64,000 bases of DNA from Maricaulis sp. Its GTDB lineage: Bacteria; Pseudomonadota; Alphaproteobacteria; Caulobacterales; Maricaulaceae. How positions within the stretch are numbered: position 1 is the first letter of the stretch; every line of letters begins with the position of its first letter. The DNA lies in NCBI GenBank assembly GCA_002692855.1, contig NZMJ01000032.1, forward strand, positions 5,001 to 69,000, in the 5' to 3' direction. The notes below the pieces were generated by a model. That model made no database searches and was not told the origin of the DNA. It saw nothing but the letters and a program-made list of their open reading frames with translations. Of the stretch, positions 17,130 through 24,715 are shown one piece after another. Position numbers and translations under genes: made by a program.

Positions 17130-18248
17130 ATGCGCATTGGTGTCCCGACCGAAATCAAGGTCCGTGAATATCGGGTGGGCCTGACGCCGGATGGCGCGTC
17201 GGAGCTCGTCCGGGCCGGTCACGAAGTCCTCGTCCAGGCCGGGGCCGGCGACGGCGTCGGCTTCTCCGATGAGGCCTATGTCAAAGCCGGTGCCAAGATC
17301 GCGCCCGACGCACAGAGCGTGTATGGCGAAGCCGACCTGATCGTGAAGGTGAAGGAGCCCCAGCCGGTCGAAACGGCCATGCTGCGCCCGGAACAGACGT
17401 TGTTCACTTACCTTCACCTGGCACCGGACCCGGTTCAGTCCGAAGGTCTGCGCAAGTCTGGCTGCACCGCCATCGCCTATGAAACCGTCACGGATTCCGA
17501 TGGCCGCCTGCCGCTGCTGAAGCCGATGTCTGAAGTTGCCGGACGCATGTCGATCCAGGTCGGCGCGCACTGCCTTGAAATGAAGCAGGGCGGACGCGGC
17601 ATGCTGCTGGGCGGCGTGCCGGGCGTTCTGCCGGCCAAGGTCGTGGTTCTGGGTGGCGGCGTTGCCGGAACCCATGCGGCGGAAATGGCCCTGGGCGCGC
17701 GCGCCGATGTGATGGTGTTCGACCGGTCCAACAAGCGACTCGCTGAACTCGACACGCAATTCTCCGGCATGGTCAAAACCGCTTTCTCGACGCCTGCCGC
17801 GGTCGAAAAGGCCGTGCGGGAAGCCGATCTGGTCGTCGGCGCTGTCCTGATCCCGGGCGCGGCGGCGCCGAAGCTGGTCACCCGCGCCATGCTGAAAGAC
17901 ATGAAGGACGGCGCGGTCCTCGTCGACATCGCCATCGACCAGGGCGGCTGTTTTGAAACGTCGAAGGCGACGACGCACGACGACCCGACCTTCATCATCG
18001 ACGGCATCGTTCACTACTGCGTGGCCAACATGCCGGGCGCCGTTGCGCGCACATCGACCGTCGCGCTGACCAACGCCACCCTGCCCTTCACCGTCGCGCT
18101 TGCGAACAAGGGCACGCAGAAAGCGCTGAACGACGATCCGCACCTGGCGCGCGGCCTGAATGTCGCCGAAGGCGAAATCACCTACGAACCGGTCGCCCAG
18201 GACCTGAATCTGCCGTATGTGAAGCCGTCCTGGCTGACGAGCATCTAG
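17130..18248 (+). CDS. ald: Alanine dehydrogenase
   Basis: 372 aa, the family length. It converts L-alanine, NAD+ and water to pyruvate, ammonia and NADH. Seen: the N-terminal MRIGVPTEIKVREYRVGL with the conserved Arg and Lys, the dinucleotide fold VVVLGGGVAGTHAAEMA (about 170), and catalytic regions KVKEPQ and TYLHLAP. A terminator follows. The second of two adjacent ATGs (17130) fits the GGAG spacing and matches the family start. The regulator gene is divergent upstream. Confidence 0.95.
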   Translation: MRIGVPTEIKVREYRVGLTPDGASELVRAGHEVLVQAGAGDGVGFSDEAYVKAGAKIAPDAQSVYGEADLIVKVKEPQPVETAMLRPEQTLFTYLHLAPDPVQSEGLRKSGCTAIAYETVTDSDGRLPLLKPMSEVAGRMSIQVGAHCLEMKQGGRGMLLGGVPGVLPAKVVVLGGGVAGTHAAEMALGARADVMVFDRSNKRLAELDTQFSGMVKTAFSTPAAVEKAVREADLVVGAVLIPGAAAPKLVTRAMLKDMKDGAVLVDIAIDQGGCFETSKATTHDDPTFIIDGIVHYCVANMPGAVARTSTVALTNATLPFTVALANKGTQKALNDDPHLARGLNVAEGEITYEPVAQDLNLPYVKPSWLTSI

Positions 18249-18272
18249 TCAGACACACACGTTCGAACGGAT

Positions 18273-18299
18273 CGGCCCGCCTTAAATCGAGGCGGGCCG
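18273..18299. terminator. Bidirectional terminator between ald and the monooxygenase gene
   Basis: 10-bp stem (18273-18282 with 18290-18299) with a 7-base loop, located between two convergent genes. Confidence 0.8.
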
Positions 18300-18307
18300 T
18301 TCTGATT

Positions 18308-19261
18308 CTAGCCGCAGAGCCGCGATTTCGCAGTGGCGTATTCGCGCGACAGGCGGGCGACGAGGTCGCCTGCCGGCAGGATCGACTTGACCGCGCCGAT
18401 GCCCTGCCCCGAGCCCCAGATGTCCTTCCAGGCCTTTTTGGCGTCGCCGCCAAAATTCATCGCGGAGGGATCGCTTTCCGGCAGGTTGGCCGGGTCGAGG
18501 CCGGCGGCGGCAATGGACGGGGCCAGATAGTTGCCGTGAACGCCGGTAAAGAGGCTCGAATAGACAATGTCGTCCGATGCGCCGTCGACGATGGCCTGCT
18601 TGTAGGCCTCTGCCGCACGCGCTTCCTCGGTCGCGATGAAGGCCGAGCCGACATAGGCATAGTCCGCGCCCATCGCCTGCGCCGCGAGGACGGCCTCGCC
18701 GGTGGCGATGGAGCCGGACAGGGCGAGCGGTCCATCGAAGAATTCGCGGATTTCCTGGACCAGCGCGAAGGGCGACTTGACCCCGGCGTGGCCGCCTGCG
18801 CCCGCGCAAACCGCGATCAGGCCGTCAGCGCCCTTTTCCAGTGCCTTGCGCGCAAAGGTGACATTGATGATGTCGTGCAGCGTGATCCCGCCCCAGGAAT
18901 GAACGGCGTCATTCAATTCCACTCGCGCGCCCAGCGAGGTGATGACGATCGGCACCTTGTATTTCGCGCAGGTCGCCAGATCGGCCTCGAGCCGGTCATT
19001 GGAGCGGTGGACGATCTGATTGACCGCGAACGGCGCGGCGGGCTTGTCGGGATTGGCCTTGTTGTAGCTTTCGAGCTCGGAGGAGATCTGGTCCAGCCAC
19101 TCGTCAAGCTGGCTTTGCGGACGGGCGTTCAGTGCCGGAAAGCTGCCGACGATCCCGGCCTTGCACTGGGCAATGACCAGGTCGGGATTCGAAATGATGA
19201 AGAGCGGCGCGCCGATCACCGGCAGGCGCAATTTTCCCTTCAGAACTTCAGCTTCGGCCAT
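18308..19261 (-). CDS. Nitronate monooxygenase (NPD) family flavoprotein
   Basis: 317 aa TIM-barrel FMN protein. Typical features: LRLPVIGAPLFIISNPDLVIA at the N-terminus (length-split here as LRLPVIGAP then LFIISNPDL), the FMN-phosphate loop GADGLIAVCAGAGGHAG, and GSIATGEAVLAAQAMGADYAYVG. Such enzymes oxidise alkyl nitronates or act as enoyl reductases; the natural substrate is unknown. A TetR-like palindrome lies about 40 bp upstream (19300-19314). Confidence 0.87.
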   Translation of the reverse strand: MAEAEVLKGKLRLPVIGAPLFIISNPDLVIAQCKAGIVGSFPALNARPQSQLDEWLDQISSELESYNKANPDKPAAPFAVNQIVHRSNDRLEADLATCAKYKVPIVITSLGARVELNDAVHSWGGITLHDIINVTFARKALEKGADGLIAVCAGAGGHAGVKSPFALVQEIREFFDGPLALSGSIATGEAVLAAQAMGADYAYVGSAFIATEEARAAEAYKQAIVDGASDDIVYSSLFTGVHGNYLAPSIAAAGLDPANLPESDPSAMNFGGDAKKAWKDIWGSGQGIGAVKSILPAGDLVARLSREYATAKSRLCG

Positions 19262-19299
19262 GAATGCAATTCCCTTCCCGTCGCCGCCCGCGCGGCAGA

Positions 19300-19314
19300 G
19301 TGAACACTGTTTAC
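19300..19314. promoter_or_regulatory. Possible TetR-type half-perfect operator
   Basis: GTGAAC-ACT-GTTTAC, one mismatch from the core of the operator at 14509-14531 (GTGAAC-N3-GTTCAC) with the same spacer length. It lies 39 bp upstream of the nitronate monooxygenase start. Confidence 0.4.
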
Positions 19315-19359
19315 CGGGAAACTAGGGTGGGGTGGCGGCGAAGTCGAGCGGGTGAGGCG

Positions 19360-19839
19360 CTATTCGAGCCAGCCATAGCGGCGGCGTTCGGCTTCGGCGC
19401 GGAAATCCTCCTCGCCATAGTCAGAGCCACAAAAGTATTCAAGCCAAGACAGGAAAATACGCCCTTCGTCATTGACGCTGGCATTGAAGAATGCGGTATC
19501 GCCGACTTCGTATCCCCAAAGACACTCCCCAGTTTCCCAATCGAGACTGGTGTAGAGATCGACGATACGGCCCGGATTCCCGTGAAACAGTTCCACAACT
19601 CTTACGCCATACCGGCACCCCCGGTTCTCCGGAAATCCCGTAATCCCATCCAGATGGCGATTAGCCCATTCGAGAACGCTGCGGCGAACTTCGAAAAATT
19701 CGACGTCGATCACCTGCCCGGTGAAGATCACAGAGCGCGGAGTGAACTCGTACGAAACCGGTTGGCTAATTCTGTCGCATGACAGCGCCTCACACGGCAT
19801 CAGGAACAGTAGCGAAGCCAATAAGATCGAACGCATCAT
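19360..19839 (-). CDS. Secreted orphan protein, possible TIMP/netrin-like fold
   Basis: 159 aa with a signal peptide (about 1-20, cleavage near EALS-C). The mature protein has four Cys and strands such as SVIFTGQVIDVEF, GVRVVELFHG, RIVDLYTSLDWETGECLWGYEVGDTAFFN, whose order resembles the beta-barrel of TIMP/NTR proteins (a Cys near the new N-terminus, then an FxGxV strand). That similarity is my pattern reading. The coding sequence is noticeably more AT-rich than its neighbours, hinting at recent gain. It is flanked by ordinary metabolic genes. Confidence 0.5.
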   Translation of the reverse strand: MMRSILLASLLFLMPCEALSCDRISQPVSYEFTPRSVIFTGQVIDVEFFEVRRSVLEWANRHLDGITGFPENRGCRYGVRVVELFHGNPGRIVDLYTSLDWETGECLWGYEVGDTAFFNASVNDEGRIFLSWLEYFCGSDYGEEDFRAEAERRRYGWLE

Positions 19840-19876
19840 AGTTATTGTATAACACAGGCGTTCGAGCGTGTCTCTA

Positions 19877-20485
19877 CTAATCCGGCGGGGCGTCGCAATG
19901 CGTCCACATGTAAAGCGCGAGGTAGGAGCGGTGCGGCGCGAAGCGCTCGGCGGTACGCACCGATTTGCGTCGCGGCGAGGTCAGGCGCTGCAGCGTCTTG
20001 CGGGCTGCAACATCGCCGTCCGGCCAGACGTCCGGATCGCCGAACCAGAAGATGTTCAGCATATCCGCCGTCCACTGCCCTACGCCCCAGATCGCGGTGA
20101 GGCGCGCGGCGCGCTCCGGCGTCTTCAGACCGCGCAATTCATCGGCGTTGAGCGCGCCATCGCGTGCGGCTGCGGCAATCGCGATCATCGATTTCGTCTT
20201 CGCCCCGGACAGGCCGCAGGTCCGAAGCAGCTCGATATTGCCCTCATGGAAATGGCCCATCAGCGGCCGCCCTTCGGCGCTCGCCTCGACCCGTCCCCAG
20301 ATCGTCCGCGCCGCCTTGACCGAGAGCTGTTGGCCCGCAATCGAGCGGCACAGATAGTCCGCGAGCGGCAGGTCAGCGCGATTGGGAAGTTCCAGTGGCC
20401 CGGCGCGCTCAATCGCCCGCGCCAGGTTGGCGCTCAGCGGCGCAGCGGTCTCGACGAAGCGGGTATGGATGGCGCGGTGGGGCAT
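19877..20485 (-). CDS. DNA-3-methyladenine glycosylase II-type
   Basis: 202 aa HhH-GPD superfamily base-excision enzyme of the AlkA type, short version without the N-terminal AlkA beta domain. Seen: YLCRSIAGQQLSVKAARTIWGR, the helix-hairpin-helix LTAIWGVGQWTADML and the catalytic Asp in DGDVAARK. It removes alkylated bases such as 3-methyladenine. It is next to a membrane protein gene (4 bp), probably one transcript. No SOS-type box was recognised before it. Confidence 0.9.
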   Translation of the reverse strand: MPHRAIHTRFVETAAPLSANLARAIERAGPLELPNRADLPLADYLCRSIAGQQLSVKAARTIWGRVEASAEGRPLMGHFHEGNIELLRTCGLSGAKTKSMIAIAAAARDGALNADELRGLKTPERAARLTAIWGVGQWTADMLNIFWFGDPDVWPDGDVAARKTLQRLTSPRRKSVRTAERFAPHRSYLALYMWTHCDAPPD

Positions 20486-20489
20486 GGGG

Positions 20490-20975
20490 TCAGTCGGCCC
20501 CGGTGACCGTCGGGGATTGCGTTGCTCGTTTGCGGATCAATGACAGCATGATCCGGCCCCGGACCATCTGTATCGCGGCGATGAGGACGATCGCGCCGAC
20601 AATCGTGCCCCCGGCCCCGCCTCCGGAAAACACGACCACAAACTTGAAAGCGGCTTCGGCAACGCCCCACGCGCCCAACGGCACGACGGTCCACCAGCTA
20701 TGCGTCTTCCAGACGAGATATCCGAGCGCGAGACCGAGGAGGGTCTGAAATCCGTATCCGAACAGCGCGTATCCGCGCTCGTCAGCGACCGTATTGAGCA
20801 CGCCGGGGAAGAACCAGACGACGATCATCAGGATGACGCCGGAAACGGCGAGATAGCCGCCAACGAAGCCGCCCAGCTTCACCAGTTCGATCGCAGCGGC
20901 TTCGTCGCGGACTTTCGACACGATATTCCACCATTGCAGCTTCGGCTTGTCGGTCTTGTCCGTACCTTCGGTCAT
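20490..20975 (-). CDS. Hypothetical membrane protein
   Basis: 161 aa with a short charged N-terminus (MTEGTDKTDKPK) and four hydrophobic segments (about 35-58, 68-88, 92-108 and 112-138), the third and fourth separated by Gly-rich FSGGGAGGTIVGAI. No enzyme motif is visible. The ATG at 20975 is preceded by GGGGGAA; a 16-residue longer frame starts inside the upstream region. It lies between the tRNA-Leu gene and the glycosylase. Function unknown. Confidence 0.62.
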   Translation of the reverse strand: MTEGTDKTDKPKLQWWNIVSKVRDEAAAIELVKLGGFVGGYLAVSGVILMIVVWFFPGVLNTVADERGYALFGYGFQTLLGLALGYLVWKTHSWWTVVPLGAWGVAEAAFKFVVVFSGGGAGGTIVGAIVLIAAIQMVRGRIMLSLIRKRATQSPTVTGAD

Positions 20976-21027
20976 GATTCCCCCGTTTGCTCGCCGATCC
21001 CGTTCTCGAGTGGCCAAAACCATTGAC

Positions 21028-21114
21028 TGGTGCGGGCGGCCGGGATCGAACCGGCAAGGCCTTACGGCCGAGGGATTTTAAGTCCCTTGCGTCTACCAAT
21101 TCCGCCACGCCCGC
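21028..21114 (-). tRNA. tRNA-Leu (UAA)
   Basis: Reading the minus strand: 7-bp acceptor stem GCGGGCG/CGCCCGC, D-arm with GGCGGAATTGGTAGACGC, anticodon loop with TAA flanked as in CTTAAAA, a long type-II variable arm (CTCGGCCGTAAGGCCTT), T-loop TTCGATC, and an encoded CCA. The long variable arm and the UAA anticodon identify leucine. Length 87 nt including CCA. Confidence 0.97.
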
Positions 21115-21210
21115 ACGGTGCGGGACTCTTACCGCAAATTCCCGGTCTTCCTAGTCACGCAAAGCGCGCTTTCCACGCCTCATCGCAGACGCGGACGTGC
21201 CGACAGCGCA

Positions 21211-21236
21211 AAGGCTGCGGCATGTGCCGCAGCCTT
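21211..21236 (-). terminator. Terminator of the VWA gene
   Basis: 12-bp inverted repeat (21211-21222 with 21225-21236) about 60 bp downstream of the minus-strand VWA gene, followed on that strand by TTTGC. Confidence 0.7.
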
Positions 21237-21294
21237 CACCACCCCTGTCCATGGGCAGATCCCGCAGAAGCGGTCCACCCTCCCCTGGGGTTTT

Positions 21295-23175
21295 CTATCG
21301 CGCCGGTGTCGTGACGCCCGGCTTGTTTGGTGCGAGCGAGGCCGCTTCCGCCGCCGCATTCACGAGCGTGACGAATTCGGCGCGGTATCCGTACTCATCT
21401 GGACCGAGTGCCATGCCGGCTTCCTCGGCGATGGACGCGAAGGTGAAGTCCTCGTTCGCGATCCACGGATCCTCGCGCAGCATCTGGGCGAAGCCCGCGA
21501 CGAGAACCGAGAAGCGCACGTCTTCAGATGCCGAGCGGAAGCTGTCGACTGCGTTGGCGTCCGTCACCGGCTGCTCGATCAGGATGCTCTCGTCTTCGCC
21601 CGGTTGCTTGTAGCGGATCCGGACGAAGGCGTATTCGCCATCGGTCGAGGTCACCGGCTGGTTGTTGGCATAGCGAAGCGGCTCGTTGCGCAGTCCGTCG
21701 GAACCCGGCGCGGCAATCTCGTAGATCGCCGTGACCGAATGACCCGAGCCGATTTCGCCAGCATCGACCGCGTCATTGTTGAAATCTTCGCGGCGCAGCA
21801 GGCGCGTTTCGTATCCGACGAGGCGGTATTCCGCGACGCGGGCCGGGTTGAACTCGACCTGGATCTTCACGTCATTGGCGATCGGGAACAGCGCCGAGAA
21901 ACTCTCCTCGACAAGGAAACGGCGGGCTTCGCGCTCGCTGTCGATATAGGCGGCGATCCCGTTGCCGTTCTGGGCGATCGTCTGCATCAGGTCGTCGTTG
22001 TAATTGCCCTGACCGAAGCCCATCACTGACAGATAGACGCCGCTTTCGCGCTCGCGAGTGACGAAGTCTTCCAGCCGTTCATCACTGGTGACGCCCACGT
22101 TGAAGTCGCCATCGGTCAGCAGCATGACGCGGTTGATGGCGCTGTCGTCGAAGTTCTCGCGGGCGAAATCATAGGCGAGGCGAAGCCCCTCACCGCCCGC
22201 GGTCGAGCCGCCGGCTTCGAGCATGTCGAGTGCGGCGTGGATGCATTCGCGGTTCGCCGCGCGCGTCGGCTGCAGGATGGCGCCCGCTGCGCCGGCATAG
22301 ACGACGATGGAGACGCGGTCTTCGGGAGCCAGCGTGTCGGTCAGCATGTGCATGGCGCTGATCGCCAGCGGCAGCTTGTCCGGTGCACCCATCGAGCCCG
22401 ATACGTCGATCAGGAAGACGAGATTGGCGCTCGGGCGCTCGCCTTCGGGAATGTCGAATCCCTGCACGCCGACATGCATCAGATCCGTGTCGTCATTCCA
22501 CGGATTGGGCAGCACGGTGACATTGGCGTTGAACGGCGCGTCCACGCTGTCGGGCAGCGGATAATCATAGGTGAAATAATTCACCATCTCCTCGATCCGG
22601 ACCGCGTCGGTCGGCGGCAATTCGCCCCGGTTCAGGAAGCGGCGGACGTTGGAATAACTGGCCGTGTCGACATCAATGGAGAAGGTGGAGACCGGCTCTT
22701 CGGCGGTCAGTGCGACCGGGTTGATCTCGACATCCTCGTACCGTTCCCGGTCGATGTCGCCGGGCATGGGCTGGGGCTGGTTCTGCGGCGATTCACCATT
22801 CGCGTAGGCAGTCGGGGCTGTGCTGGTCAATTGACCAGACGGTATGCGCGTCCCTGTGACCGCGATGGAATCCTGTGCCTCAGCCTGAGGCGAAATGGCG
22901 GGAGACGGAGAGGGAGGCGGTGGCGGAGGCGGTGGTGGCGGAGGCGGCGGCGGGGCCGCAGCGAAAGCTAGCTGACCACGGCCACGGCCAAGATAGCCGT
23001 CCTCGTCCCGCTCACCGGGGCGATGCGCGACCAGTGTCGGGCAGCGCTCGAATATTCCGTCCAGGTCGGCCTGAGGTGACGGGCGGCGCTCCTGCGCGGC
23101 GGCCATTGGTGCGGCGGGCAGCGTGGTCAGCGCAATGGCGCAGGCCGCAGCTCCGCTCATAAATCGGCGTTGCAT
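21295..23175 (-). CDS. YfbK-like von Willebrand factor A protein with TonB-box-like motif
   Basis: 626 aa secreted protein. Signal peptide 1-28; a run of 14 prolines at 75-88; a TonB-box-like stretch IAVTGTRIP at 104-112; conserved DUF3520-family N-module VSTFSIDVDTASYSNVRRFLNRG; VWA domain about 250-430 with MIDAS D257xSxS261 (IDVSGSMG), then a C-terminal YfbK module. VWA proteins of this type are periplasmic or surface scaffolds of unknown role. The TonB-like stretch is normally found in TonB-dependent receptors, not here, where no barrel follows. The start is fixed by the signal peptide. Confidence 0.82.
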   Translation of the reverse strand: MQRRFMSGAAACAIALTTLPAAPMAAAQERRPSPQADLDGIFERCPTLVAHRPGERDEDGYLGRGRGQLAFAAAPPPPPPPPPPPPPPSPSPAISPQAEAQDSIAVTGTRIPSGQLTSTAPTAYANGESPQNQPQPMPGDIDRERYEDVEINPVALTAEEPVSTFSIDVDTASYSNVRRFLNRGELPPTDAVRIEEMVNYFTYDYPLPDSVDAPFNANVTVLPNPWNDDTDLMHVGVQGFDIPEGERPSANLVFLIDVSGSMGAPDKLPLAISAMHMLTDTLAPEDRVSIVVYAGAAGAILQPTRAANRECIHAALDMLEAGGSTAGGEGLRLAYDFARENFDDSAINRVMLLTDGDFNVGVTSDERLEDFVTRERESGVYLSVMGFGQGNYNDDLMQTIAQNGNGIAAYIDSEREARRFLVEESFSALFPIANDVKIQVEFNPARVAEYRLVGYETRLLRREDFNNDAVDAGEIGSGHSVTAIYEIAAPGSDGLRNEPLRYANNQPVTSTDGEYAFVRIRYKQPGEDESILIEQPVTDANAVDSFRSASEDVRFSVLVAGFAQMLREDPWIANEDFTFASIAEEAGMALGPDEYGYRAEFVTLVNAAAEAASLAPNKPGVTTPAR

Positions 23176-23295
23176 GGTGTGGTGTCCCTTCCCTGTGTGT
23201 CCCCGCGAACCGGAACGTTAAACCGGATTCGTGCGACACACAGGCCGAAACAGGGCCATTTGAAGGGAAATGGGGCGGTCTGCCGTATTTCCGTG

Positions 23296-23324
23296 CGTCA
23301 TACCGACGAAAGCCGGGATGACGG
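23296..23324. repeat. Half copy of a REP-like intergenic palindrome
   Basis: Imperfect palindrome (CGTCATACC... GGGATGACGG, 29 bp) abutting the stop of the molybdopterin-binding gene. Its arms match those of the longer element at 29388-29457. Confidence 0.55.
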
Positions 23325-24098
23325 TTACTCCGCGATCCGCGCCGGAATACCGCCCGCATCCCGCACCAGGCCTTCGAGCGCCTGCGCAACCGATTCCAGC
23401 TCCCCCTCGTCGGTCGACCGGGCCACCAGATTCGTGCCGCGCTTGATCGACCCGCCCGGCTGTTCGACGAAGAAGGGATAGGAGCCGATAGAGACGCGCT
23501 CGTGCCGGGCCTGAAGGGCGCGCAAGGCATCCGCGAGATCCCCTTCCCTCAGGCCGCCCGCCGAGACCGTCACGGCATGGGTGACCGCGCCGCGCGTCAG
23601 GCGGGGCGCAATATCCTCCAGCATGCCGCGCGCGATCTTCGGCACGCCTGCCATCACGAAAACGTTTTCGATCTGGAAGCCCGGCGCGCCGGTGACCGGG
23701 TTCGCGACAAGGCGGGCGCCGTCGGGGATGCGCGCCATGCGGCGGCGGGACTCGGTCAGCGGTGTGTCGGTCTTCGCATACCATTCGTCGAGGATGGCGA
23801 GGGCGTCGGCGCGTTCGCTGATGGAAACGCCAAAGGCCTTGGCCACGCTGTCGGCGGTGATGTCGTCATGGGTCGGGCCGATGCCGCCCGTGGTGAAGAC
23901 ATAGGTGCAGCGTGCGCGCAGCGCGTTCACCGCCTCGACGATATGGGCCTCCTCGTCAGAGACGGTGCGGCACTCGATGACCGGAATGCCCAGCGGGGAG
24001 AGGAATTGCGCGATCTGCTGGAGGTTGATGTCGCGGGTCCGCCCCGACAACAATTCATCCCCGATCAGCACCACGCCCGCCGTCACCCGCTCACTCAT
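23325..24098 (-). CDS. Molybdopterin-binding domain protein, CinA N-terminal type
   Basis: 257 aa with a MoaB/MogA-like fold. Seen: LIGDELLSGRTRDIN near residue 12, TTGGIGPTHDDIT (about 69-81) and a late GVPKIARGML. This equals the N-terminal half of CinA without the C-terminal amidase, and such proteins are called competence/damage-inducible or pyrophosphatase-like; the exact role is unclear. Divergent from the thioesterase gene (72 bp). Confidence 0.9.
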   Translation of the reverse strand: MSERVTAGVVLIGDELLSGRTRDINLQQIAQFLSPLGIPVIECRTVSDEEAHIVEAVNALRARCTYVFTTGGIGPTHDDITADSVAKAFGVSISERADALAILDEWYAKTDTPLTESRRRMARIPDGARLVANPVTGAPGFQIENVFVMAGVPKIARGMLEDIAPRLTRGAVTHAVTVSAGGLREGDLADALRALQARHERVSIGSYPFFVEQPGGSIKRGTNLVARSTDEGELESVAQALEGLVRDAGGIPARIAE

Positions 24099-24170
24099 CG
24101 TCCGCTCCGGTTTGTTCCGTCGACCGCGCCGATATAGTCCGGGCCCGTGCGTTTGGCCAACGAGGGAAAG

Positions 24171-24644
24171 ATGACATTATTCGCCGGCTGGGACCTGCCC
24201 GAACCTTACATCCAGCGAATTACCGCTGCGCGGGAAGACCTCGACGAATTCGGGCATGTGAACAATGCCCGCTACCTGGTCTGGGCGCACGAGACCGCTT
24301 GGGCTCAGTGGGAAGACCACTTCCCCCAGCACCCCCGCACGCAATTCGCCGCGTGGGATTACGGCATGGCGATCATCCGATCAGAGTGCGACTACCTGGG
24401 CCATCTGCGCACTGGTGATGCAATCGATTGCGCGGTGTGGATCACGAAATCCGATGGCAAGCTGCGAGCCGAGCGCCGCTACCAGTTCCGCCGCGCGTCA
24501 GACGGTGCAACCGTGTTCCGGGCGCGGATGGACCTGGTCTGCTTCAAGCTGACGAGCGGGCGTCCGACCCGGATGTCGCCGAAGCTGGCCGAACACTACC
24601 GGGTTCACCCCGAAGTCGCTGCCGCGCTGATGACGGAAAGTTAA
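24171..24644 (+). CDS. Acyl-CoA thioesterase, 4HBT hotdog fold
   Basis: 157 aa. 4-hydroxybenzoyl-CoA thioesterase superfamily: the catalytic stretch DEFGHVNNARYLVWAHE near residue 27-43 matches YbgC-type D-x-x-G-H-V-N-N. Probably hydrolyses a short acyl-CoA; substrate unknown. A GTG at 24147 could add eight residues, but the ATG at 24171 has GAGGGA before it. Confidence 0.85.
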   Translation: MTLFAGWDLPEPYIQRITAAREDLDEFGHVNNARYLVWAHETAWAQWEDHFPQHPRTQFAAWDYGMAIIRSECDYLGHLRTGDAIDCAVWITKSDGKLRAERRYQFRRASDGATVFRARMDLVCFKLTSGRPTRMSPKLAEHYRVHPEVAAALMTES

Positions 24645-24715
24645 AGCGCGCCTGCGTTGCCCGACCGGCGTGGGTGCCTATAGTCCCGCCCGATTCAATT
24701 ATCACGGGGTGTGGC

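Noticed and set aside
21028-21114. tRNA-Leu as an integration site for an element
   Set aside because: No integrase, no duplicated tRNA 3' end and no foreign gene block adjoin it.
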